Below are positions 1 to 5,287 of a stretch of 7,072 nucleotides of DNA, piece by piece (within the stretch, counting starts at the first letter, position 1; every line of letters begins with the position of its first letter). The stretch is taken from contig CAJJQT010000100.1 in assembly GCA_905193995.1 (NCBI GenBank), forward strand, positions 1 to 7,072. The letters run 5' to 3'. Position numbers and translations under genes: made by a program. The stretch is from an uncultured Porphyromonadaceae bacterium (GTDB lineage: Bacteria; Bacteroidota; Bacteroidia; Bacteroidales; Muribaculaceae). The notes under the pieces are model-generated. The model had not been told where the DNA came from, ran no database searches, and was given only the letters and a program-made list of their open reading frames with translations.

Positions 1-664
1 ATCCTGATACTCGTCGACCAGGATGTAGCGGAAGAATTCGCGGTAATGGCCCAGCACGCCAGGATTGTCACGGAACAGGACGGCAGTGTAGAAAAGTAGA
101 TCGTCGAAGTCCATGGCGTCGGCCAGGCGGCAGCGGCCGGCGTACGTCTCATATATTTTGGCCGTGAGCGGGCGCCGGGCATTTCGGTCGGCCTTCATCA
201 GCTCGGCGTCGGCGGCGTAAGCCGAGGGCGATACAAGGGCGTTCTTGGCCCAGGAGATGGACGCCTGCACGGTGGCCGGCTTGTAGATTTTCTCGTCGAG
301 GTCGAGGTCCTTGATGATGGTCTTGATCAGCGAGCGCGAGTCGGATGAGTCGTATATGGTGTAGTTCGGTGTGTATCCGACAAGTTGCGCGTTCTGCCGC
401 AGTATGCGCGAGAATATGCTGTGGAATGTACCCATCCACACCCGGCGCGCGTTGTCGCCGGCTATGTCCTCTATGCGCTGGCGCATCTCGCGGGCCGCTT
501 TGTTGGTGAACGTCAGCGCGAGAATGCGCCCCGGTTCATAGCCGCGTGCCAGCAGGTGCAGTATCTTGTAGGTGAGCACGCGGGTCTTGCCCGAACCGGC
601 GCCGGCTATGACCAGCTCCCGCCCGTTGGGCTTCGTTGAGCCTGTCGAGGTAATCTGCGCTCAT
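1..664 (-). CDS. uvrD: UvrD/PcrA-type ATP-dependent DNA helicase, N-terminal part, frameshifted and cut by the window edge
   Basis: This is a superfamily 1A 3'-5' DNA helicase, a family that unwinds DNA in excision repair and clears replication or recombination intermediates in the cytoplasm. The ATG at 664 overlaps the DUF4250 stop (ATGA) and reads MSADYLDRLNEAQR, a normal UvrD start ending in the Q-motif. That frame then runs into a stop at 538-536. From about 627 the helicase continues in a different frame, open to base 1. It shows Walker A GAGSGKT (603-583), motif Ia LTFTNKAAREM (516-484), GTFHSIFSRILR (about 432-397), MDFDDLLF (about 114-91) and motif II VDEYQD at the very edge. About 220 of roughly 750 family residues are visible. 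The helicase frame has no ATG, GTG or TTG start before Walker A, so the gene as written cannot make an intact ATPase. Either it is a pseudogene or the sequence has an assembly error. Family assignment is certain; uvrD versus pcrA naming is conventional. Confidence 0.9.
616..628 (-). other. Frameshift and deletion junction in the helicase gene
   Basis: Read on the minus strand, the Q-motif codon CAA starts at 628 in the ATG frame, and the codon for the E of ELVIAGAGSGKT starts at 618 in another frame, only 10 bases later. In UvrD and PcrA proteins that I recall (E. coli, Geobacillus), the equivalent two residues are 11 apart, or 33 bases. About 23 bases are therefore missing, which is not a multiple of three and explains the shift. 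The junction carries ACGGGCGG. An ancestral gene coding Q-R-A and D-G-R-E could have held this octamer twice, 23 bases apart, so slippage between direct repeats is a plausible cause. The ancestral sequence is inferred, not seen. Confidence 0.75.
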
Positions 665-840
665 GCGAAGCGGTTGTTCTTGGCGTCGTATGTGAATCCG
701 GCGTCGGCAAGTGTCTTTTCGAGCTCGGCTCGGTCGATATTCATGTCGTCGCAGAGGCTGTCGATATCGTCATATCGGTCGCGAAGTTTCATGTTTATGA
801 TGCTGAGGAGCATATAGGGGTCTTTGGGCAGATTTTCCAT
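661..840 (-). CDS. DUF4250 domain-containing small protein
   Basis: The 59-residue product begins MENLPKDPYMLLSIINMK and continues LRDRYDDIDSLCDDMNID, ending YDAKNNRFA. The LPKDPxMLLSxINMKLRD opening followed by an acidic helix and a short helix-turn-helix-like second half is the signature of DUF4250, a small cytoplasmic family of unknown function in Bacteroidales and Firmicutes. The length is complete for the family. The ATG at 840 is supported by the promoter just upstream and by the family N-terminus. Its TGA stop (663-661) overlaps the helicase ATG (664-662), so the two are co-transcribed and probably translationally coupled. No membrane segment or signal peptide is present. A link to helicase function is only suggested by the overlap. 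Confidence 0.88.
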   Translation of the reverse strand: MENLPKDPYMLLSIINMKLRDRYDDIDSLCDDMNIDRAELEKTLADAGFTYDAKNNRFA

Positions 841-862
841 TTTCGTTGTGTTGCACTGACTG

Positions 863-893
863 CAAAGTTACGAAAAAAAGTTCAAAGCCGAAA
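863..893 (-). promoter_or_regulatory. Bacteroidetes-type promoter for the DUF4250-helicase operon
   Basis: On the minus strand the -7 box TAACTTTG (870-863) matches the Bacteroidetes consensus TAnnTTTG. A near-consensus -33 element TTTC (893-890) lies 19 bases upstream. Transcription would start near 856, giving a leader of about 15 bases before the ATG at 840 and no Shine-Dalgarno sequence, as is normal for this phylum. A short inverted repeat TTGCA-N5-TGCAA (851-865) overlaps the -7 box and start site and could be an operator, though arms this short can occur by chance. Confidence 0.6.
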
Positions 894-959
894 GTGAACA
901 CAAGCCTGTGCGGAATTGTTAAAGCAACAGATGAAATTAACAACTTAATTCAGTCAAAT

Positions 960-1433
960 ATGAAAGAAGTAGCATTAACAGGCATGACCTGTCAGGTATT
1001 CGCTGACGTGCTGTCGGCGCTGCTCAGACGAGATATAGCCGTAAACGCCCTTGTTACCGATCCCGAGAAAGTGATGCTCGACGATAGCCGGCTGACCGTG
1101 AGTCTGCTCGATACCGGCAACAAGGATGCGCTGCGGGAGTCGTTCGAAGGCTATCACGACGTGATAATGACATTTTCCGACGATCAGACCGACGCGGCTG
1201 CCAACAACTTTGTGCTCCACAGCTACAACGAGATGGTTTCCGCCGCCCGTCAGGCCGGTGTCGGCCGGCTGATTGTGGTCGGCTCTCCCGAAGCCACGGC
1301 CTATTTCATGGGCGATCTGCGCCGTCAGGACGATCTCGACTGGGTGTTCATATCCACCGAGGGCGACTTCGCCGACCGTGCTGCCGAAGAAGTCATGCAT
1401 CCCCACTTCCATAAGGAGGAATACGTAGCCTGA
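960..1433 (+). CDS. Short NAD(P)-binding-like (atypical SDR/NmrA-type) Rossmann protein with degenerate nucleotide loop
   Basis: The 157-residue product resembles the Rossmann core of YwnB/NmrA-like NAD(P)H-binding proteins: a first strand and loop KEVALTGMTCQVF, second strand VNALVTDPEKV, third LTVSLLDTGNKDALRESFEGYHDVIMTFSD, then the helix and strand SYNEMVSAARQAGVGRLIVVGS (residues 88-109) and LDWVFIST (126-133). Family members usually read GATGFxG and VRNP. Here the second and third glycines are Cys11 and Phe14, and the cofactor-binding Arg is Thr33. The stretch between VVGS and LDW is about 16 residues instead of roughly 50, and the C-terminal tail after LDWxFxS is nearly absent, against about 210 residues in relatives. 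It may be a non-catalytic relative. The ATG at 960 is preferred to an upstream TTG at 846 because homology begins there. I see no clear promoter in 841-959. The gene stands alone, divergent from the DUF4250 gene. Confidence 0.75.
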   Translation: MKEVALTGMTCQVFADVLSALLRRDIAVNALVTDPEKVMLDDSRLTVSLLDTGNKDALRESFEGYHDVIMTFSDDQTDAAANNFVLHSYNEMVSAARQAGVGRLIVVGSPEATAYFMGDLRRQDDLDWVFISTEGDFADRAAEEVMHPHFHKEEYVA

Positions 1434-1451
1434 CGTCATCCGGCATCAAAT

Positions 1452-1491
1452 AAGACCGCGCCCCGGAATCATGCGATTCGGGCGCGGTCTT
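1452..1491. terminator. Bidirectional intrinsic terminator hairpin
   Basis: A 12-bp perfect stem (AAGACCGCGCCC at 1452-1463 with GGGCGCGGTCTT at 1480-1491) is extended by a 5-bp GAATC/GATTC stem after a 2-base CG bulge, closing on an ATGC loop. Because the stem begins AAGA and ends TCTT, it yields short U-rich ends in both directions (TCTTTCAT to the right, TCTTATTTG to the left). It lies 18 bases after the stop of the Rossmann-like gene and 19 bases from the stop of malQ, so it serves both convergent genes. Confidence 0.88.
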
Positions 1492-1510
1492 TCATATTGC
1501 GGATAGCGCG

Positions 1511-4177
1511 TCAGCGGCCGCCGGCGGCGATCATGCCGCGCAGCCGGCTGTTGAACTCGTCGGCGTTGCGGAGCGCGTCGAGGGTCAGATGCATGCGGTA
1601 GCGCCAGTAATGGCGCGGATTGGCCGGCACGTTGATTACCTCGTCAGCCGGATTGGCGCGCCTCAGCTGCCCGTCCATCGACAGCCAGTCGGCCAGCGGG
1701 ATGATGCAGAGCATCGAGGGCGACTTCACCTGCAGATCCAGGATCTTGCCGCATACCCAGGGTTCGGCGAAGTAGGGCGGCTCGCCCTGCTCGCCCAGGA
1801 CTTCGTGGAAGAACCGCGACGACGCCGCGCGGTCATCCTCCCACCAGGCGCGTATGCCGCCCATGTCGTGGGTCGAGGTGGTGCACACGCTGTAGTATGG
1901 ATAGCTCCATGTGTTGCCGAACGCGGCGCCGGGATCCTTCGGCATGCGCTGGATCTCGAGGGTGAGGATCTGCAGGGCGCTGAGCACGGCGGGAACGCAG
2001 CCGGGGATCATGCCCAGATCCTCGGCGCATGTGAGCATCGGGGTCGAGTCGATCAGCGGCGGCAGCTTCCACATGGCCTTCCCGTACCAGAAATCGTTGT
2101 GGCGCCGGTAGAAGAAGTCGTTGTATAGGCGGTCGAAGCACCAGCGCTCGTAGTCGTTGAGCGAACGGTAGGTGTAGGTGAACTGGGCCGAGATGCGCGG
2201 ATGGTACTTGCCGGGTTCCACTGGATCGGGCACGAAGAGCACTTGGTCGATCAGGCCCAGCAGCGCGTTGCACAGGCGCGTGTTCTTCTCGTTCTTCTCC
2301 TGGGCGCCGAAGTAGTCGGCTACGGCACGTTGGGTGGCGAAGTCATCCTTGAGGCGGTAGCGCCCGGCACCGATATGGTACATGAAACGCTCGCGGGCCT
2401 CGTCGGTGTACTCGCCGAAGAAGTCGGCCAGGAACCAGTCGCAGATGTAGGGAGTGGTGTGCAGGTCGATGTCGAGCCAGAAGTCGTAGTTGTAGCGCAG
2501 CTCGTCGACGGTGAAGGGTAGTGCCGGGTTGAAGGTTCCCAGCAGCCCGTGGAGCGCGTCGAGCGGAATCTGCCATATGCGGAAGAAGCCCAAAACGTGG
2601 TCTATTCGGTAGGCGTCGAAATATTTCGACATGTTGCGGAAGCGGTCTTTCCACCAACGGAACCCGTCGCGGGCCATTTCCTCCCAGTTGTAGGTCGGGA
2701 AGCCCCAGTTCTGGCCCAGCACGGAGAAGTCGTCGGGCGGCGCGCCCGCCTGGCTGTTCATGTTGAACAGGGCCGGATACGTCCAGGCATCGACGCTGTC
2801 GCGCGATATGCCGATGGGTATGTCGCCCTTGATGGCAACGCCGGCGGCCTGCGCGTATTTGTGCACGTGGTCGAGCTGCAGCGCCAGGTTGTACTGCAGG
2901 TACATGACGTAGTCGGTGTCGCGGCGGTGCTTCTTTACGAACGCTTTCACTTTCTTTTCGTCGTAGACGGCATATTCGCCCCAGCGCGAGAACACGGGAG
3001 TCCCGTTGAGGTCGCGCAGCACGCAGAATGCGGCGTAGGGTACGAGCCATGAGGCGTTGTCCTCGACGAATTTCTTGAAATCTGCCGATTCGACCACCCG
3101 CTTGCCTTCCTGGTCGAAAATTTCGTTGAAGTATTCTATCTTGGCCTTGTTGACCGCCTCGTAGTCGATTTGTTCGAGGGCGTTGAGGCGGCCTCGCAGG
3201 TTTTCGTAGTATTCGCGGCGCCCCTTGTCGGCGAGGGTGCCGAGCGCTTCGAGGCGCAGGTACATCGGATGGAGCGCGAAGCACGAGTTGGCGTTGTAGG
3301 GATACGAGTCGACCCATGTGTGTGACATGGTGGTGTCGTTGATGGGCAGGATCTGCAGGAAGGTCTGACCGGTCGACTTGCACCAGTCGATCATCTTCTT
3401 GAGATCATAGAAGTCTCCGACGCCGAAATCCTCGTCGCTGCGCAGGGCAAACACGGGTATGGCCGTGCCGGCGCCGCGCCAGGGCGCCATGGGGTTGATG
3501 AACCGCATTCCGGCCGTGACGGTGGCTTCGTCGGCGAGCGGGCGGATGCCGAGGCGACGGTTGTCGCCGGTCTCCCAGGCCACGACATTGCCGGCGGCGT
3601 CGACGAGCAGGAATTTGAACTGCGTGTCGGGCGTCAGCGTGCGGGCGTCGACAGTGGCCGTCCATGTGGGATAGTCGTGGTCGGAGAGGACGACTGCCTT
3701 GGCCGGATCCCAGTTGCCGAGCACGTCAGCGTCGCCGCTGAGGGCTACGCGGTAGCTCTGGTCGACCATCGGCGCGTCGAGGCGGAATGTCAGATGGCCG
3801 ACGCGGGGCAGGATTTCCTTGGCCGGGTCGGGGCGTTTGCAGATACATTCCGTGAATGCCGACGAGTAGTACGGCTTGTCCCACGGCTGGTCCTGCCAGC
3901 GGTCGTAGATGTTGTAGATGCGCGCGCTGCGGCCGCGGCGGAATACGTGGGGCGTACCCCATTCGTGCTTGACGGAGCCGTTCTCGTGGCGTACTTCGTA
4001 TGAATATTCGAGCGAAATGCATTCGTCCGGAATCTCAACCGTTGCCGTCCAATGCTCGGAGCCGTTCATTATCATTTTTATATCGAAAGGTGCCGTGCTG
4101 CCGTCGGCTGCATGGCCTGCGATATAAAGCGACTCGCCCCAGTTGGTTCGGTAGTCGATGTTGAATGTCAGTTTCAT
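1511..4177 (-). CDS. malQ: 4-alpha-glucanotransferase (GH77) with two N-terminal CBM20 starch-binding domains
   Basis: This amylomaltase or disproportionating enzyme of 888 residues moves alpha-1,4-glucan units between maltooligosaccharides or onto glycogen-like acceptors. There is no signal peptide, so it acts in the cytoplasm. Two CBM20-like beta domains come first: residues 1-95 (NWGESLYIAGHA, WTATVEIP) and about 127-225 (SGDADVLGNWDPAKAVVLSD, QFKFLLVDAAGNVVAWETGDNRRL). The GH77 barrel starts near 230 and carries KGDIPIGISRDSVD (450-463), the nucleophile Asp526 in YRIDHVLGFFRIW, the acid/base Glu719 in TCAEDLGMIP and the third acidic residue Asp771 in STHDMGGIRAWWE. Length and layout match the DPE2-like MalQ of Bacteroidales and plants rather than the ~500-residue bacterial form. 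All catalytic residues are present. The ATG at 4177 fits the CBM20 start and lies about 60 bases from the predicted transcription start. The gene is monocistronic, ending at the shared hairpin. Confidence 0.95.
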   Translation of the reverse strand: MKLTFNIDYRTNWGESLYIAGHAADGSTAPFDIKMIMNGSEHWTATVEIPDECISLEYSYEVRHENGSVKHEWGTPHVFRRGRSARIYNIYDRWQDQPWDKPYYSSAFTECICKRPDPAKEILPRVGHLTFRLDAPMVDQSYRVALSGDADVLGNWDPAKAVVLSDHDYPTWTATVDARTLTPDTQFKFLLVDAAGNVVAWETGDNRRLGIRPLADEATVTAGMRFINPMAPWRGAGTAIPVFALRSDEDFGVGDFYDLKKMIDWCKSTGQTFLQILPINDTTMSHTWVDSYPYNANSCFALHPMYLRLEALGTLADKGRREYYENLRGRLNALEQIDYEAVNKAKIEYFNEIFDQEGKRVVESADFKKFVEDNASWLVPYAAFCVLRDLNGTPVFSRWGEYAVYDEKKVKAFVKKHRRDTDYVMYLQYNLALQLDHVHKYAQAAGVAIKGDIPIGISRDSVDAWTYPALFNMNSQAGAPPDDFSVLGQNWGFPTYNWEEMARDGFRWWKDRFRNMSKYFDAYRIDHVLGFFRIWQIPLDALHGLLGTFNPALPFTVDELRYNYDFWLDIDLHTTPYICDWFLADFFGEYTDEARERFMYHIGAGRYRLKDDFATQRAVADYFGAQEKNEKNTRLCNALLGLIDQVLFVPDPVEPGKYHPRISAQFTYTYRSLNDYERWCFDRLYNDFFYRRHNDFWYGKAMWKLPPLIDSTPMLTCAEDLGMIPGCVPAVLSALQILTLEIQRMPKDPGAAFGNTWSYPYYSVCTTSTHDMGGIRAWWEDDRAASSRFFHEVLGEQGEPPYFAEPWVCGKILDLQVKSPSMLCIIPLADWLSMDGQLRRANPADEVINVPANPRHYWRYRMHLTLDALRNADEFNSRLRGMIAAGGR

Positions 4178-4229
4178 ATCGGGGTTTCTTATGATATTAG
4201 TTCATTTGATCTCAATTCTATCGGCGGAT

Positions 4230-4240
4230 GTCATAATGAC
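4230..4240. promoter_or_regulatory. Palindrome at the malQ transcription start (possible operator)
   Basis: GTCATAATGAC is a perfect 5-bp dyad around one central base. It lies 3 bases downstream of the malQ -7 box, across the expected start of transcription, where a bound repressor would block initiation. It is short, so function is only suggested by position. Confidence 0.3.
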
Positions 4241-4243
4241 GTG

Positions 4244-4274
4244 CAAAGATAACGCAATTTTTCAGAATTGCAAA
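4244..4274 (-). promoter_or_regulatory. Near-perfect Bacteroidetes promoter for malQ
   Basis: On the minus strand TTTG (4274-4271) is followed after 19 bases by TATCTTTG (4251-4244), exactly matching TTTG-N19-TAnnTTTG. Initiation is expected near 4237, leaving a leader of about 60 bases to the ATG at 4177. The leader is AT-rich and has no Shine-Dalgarno sequence. Confidence 0.8.
4254..4271. promoter_or_regulatory. Inverted repeat in the malQ promoter spacer (candidate operator)
   Basis: GCAATT (4254-4259) and AATTGC (4266-4271) form a perfect 6-bp dyad around a 6-base centre, placed between the -33 and -7 elements of the malQ promoter. A dimeric regulator bound here would directly compete with sigma factor. 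Alpha-glucan genes in Bacteroidales are commonly controlled by maltose-responsive regulators, but no regulator gene lies in this window and the site does not match a CG-centred LacI-type operator, so the partner is unknown. Confidence 0.45.
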
Positions 4275-4351
4275 GACTCTGACAGCTAAAATTATGTATA
4301 AATTCTGCAACAATCCGTAAAAATAAATTGCAGCGAATATTTTCCGAAAAG

Positions 4352-4383
4352 TTTGGTAATTTGCGGGCAAACGATTATTTTTG
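4352..4383 (+). promoter_or_regulatory. Bacteroidetes-type promoter for the PD40-amidase operon
   Basis: TTTG (4352-4355), a 20-base spacer and TATTTTTG (4376-4383) fit the Bacteroidetes -33/-7 pattern. Initiation near 4390 gives a leader of about 30 bases, A-rich and without a Shine-Dalgarno sequence, before the ATG at 4420. The divergent malQ promoter is 77 bases away and does not overlap. In between lies a looser dyad, CTGCAA (4305-4310) with TTGCAG (4328-4333), that could be shared by both directions. Confidence 0.65.
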
Positions 4384-4419
4384 CGGAACAAAAACCTATA
4401 ACCTTAAATCAAATCATTA

Positions 4420-5280
4420 ATGAAGCATTTTACTTTATTAGGAATGGCATTGCTGATGTGTGGCGGCGCGGCCGCCGCTCAGCCCCGCAGTGCCTCGGCG
4501 CCTCAGCTGCTGCTGACGACGCCCACGGGCCTGATGGCACCTGTGTGGTCGCCTGACGGAAGCAAGATTGCCGTCACGGGCGACAATTACACCGGTATCA
4601 TGGTGGCTAACGCCGACGGCACCGGCCTCCGTACAGTTACTGCTACCGCCGGCGCAGGCTACAAGATGCTGTGGGACGGCAACGAAAGTGTTGTCGGACG
4701 CACTAACATCACCGAAAACGGCCGCGTGATGCACGAACTCCGTGCATGGAACGTTGCCGACGGCGCGTCGAAGGTCATCGTAGCCAAGAGCCGCAACGCC
4801 CAGGCTCCGAGCATGCGTGCGATAGGCCGCAAGCGCGGAGCTGCTGGCATCTACGACCAGATGGTGGCCCAGGCCGCCGAGGTGGCTGCCAAGGTGCCCG
4901 CACTTGCCGAGTTTGCCGGACAGATCATCATCAATCCCGCTCTGTCGCCCGACGGCAGCCGCATCGCCTTCCAGGTTCCCGGTCACGGCATGTGGGTGAT
5001 GAACGCCGACGGCACCGGCCTCCGTTCGCTCGGTCTCGGTTCGAACCCCTCGTGGCTTCCCGACAACGAATCGATCGTCTACACCGTAGTCAAGGACAAC
5101 GGCCAGGTCTACACCTCGTCGACCATGCTGGCCATGAATGTCGTAAGTGGGGAGAGTGTCACTCTTACATCCCGTACCGACATGATTCCCCTGACTCCCG
5201 CAGTCTCGCCCGACGGCACCAAGGTTGCCTTCCAGAACGCTGCCGACCAGTCGATCTATGTAGTAACCCTCAAATACTAA
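4420..5280 (+). CDS. Secreted PD40/TolB-like beta-propeller protein
   Basis: The product has 286 residues. An N-terminal Sec signal peptide (MKHFTLLGMALLMCGGAAAA) is likely cut before Gln21. The cysteine at 14 does not sit in a lipobox, since Met precedes it. The mature part has about five PD40 repeats of the WSPDGSKIA type: residues 38-72 (PVWSPDGSKIAVTG, VANADGTGLRTV), 80-122 (MLWDGNESVV), 171-203 (PALSPDGSRIAFQ, VMNADGTGLRSL), 209-250 (NPSWLPDNESIVYT) and 258-286 (PAVSPDGTKVAFQ). A 45-residue insert at 125-168 separates repeats 2 and 3. It is basic at first (GRKRG) and then an alanine-rich helix. The protein lacks the N-terminal domain of true TolB (about 430 residues) and is not its orthologue. 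Such propellers usually bind proteins, glycans or peptides. It is first in an operon with the amidase (7-base gap), so a partner or regulatory role at the envelope is an inference. Confidence 0.85.
   Translation: MKHFTLLGMALLMCGGAAAAQPRSASAPQLLLTTPTGLMAPVWSPDGSKIAVTGDNYTGIMVANADGTGLRTVTATAGAGYKMLWDGNESVVGRTNITENGRVMHELRAWNVADGASKVIVAKSRNAQAPSMRAIGRKRGAAGIYDQMVAQAAEVAAKVPALAEFAGQIIINPALSPDGSRIAFQVPGHGMWVMNADGTGLRSLGLGSNPSWLPDNESIVYTVVKDNGQVYTSSTMLAMNVVSGESVTLTSRTDMIPLTPAVSPDGTKVAFQNAADQSIYVVTLKY
4609..4632 (+). repeat. 24-bp perfect direct repeat inside the PD40 gene, copy 1
   Basis: The 24 bases from AACGCCGAC to CTCCGT are identical to 5002-5025 and code NADGTGLR, the closing strand of a propeller repeat. 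It marks an internal duplication of a blade or gene conversion between blades. Confidence 0.85.
5002..5025 (+). repeat. 24-bp perfect direct repeat inside the PD40 gene, copy 2
   Basis: This is the second copy of the segment at 4609-4632, in the same frame, 393 bases (131 codons) away. It codes NADGTGLR of the third propeller repeat. Confidence 0.85.
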
Positions 5281-5287
5281 GCCACAA

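Noticed and set aside
616..628. Programmed +1 frameshift in the helicase gene
   Set aside because: A shift at GCC-C would restore the frame but still leave about eight conserved residues missing between the Q-motif and Walker A. No known slippery site is present, so a deletion explains more.
385..817. Plus-strand open frames of 81-84 codons over the helicase and DUF4250 genes
   Set aside because: They are antisense to clear helicase motifs and the DUF4250 signature.
846..959. Upstream TTG start that would extend the Rossmann-like protein by 38 residues
   Set aside because: The extension is AT-rich, Lys/Ser/Thr-rich and unlike the family, it overlaps the divergent promoter, and the fold begins at the ATG at 960.
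975..1439. Minus-strand open frame opposite the Rossmann-like gene
   Set aside because: The plus-strand product has a coherent Rossmann pattern, and the opposite frame does not.
2343..3383. Open frame of 346 codons on the minus strand in another frame of malQ
   Set aside because: The product is Arg/Pro/His-rich, typical of an out-of-frame reading of a GC-rich gene. The GH77 catalytic motifs lie in the other frame.
4459..4467. Lipoprotein reading of the PD40 signal peptide (Cys14)
   Set aside because: Met at -1 breaks the lipobox. An AAA site followed by Gln21 fits ordinary signal peptidase better.
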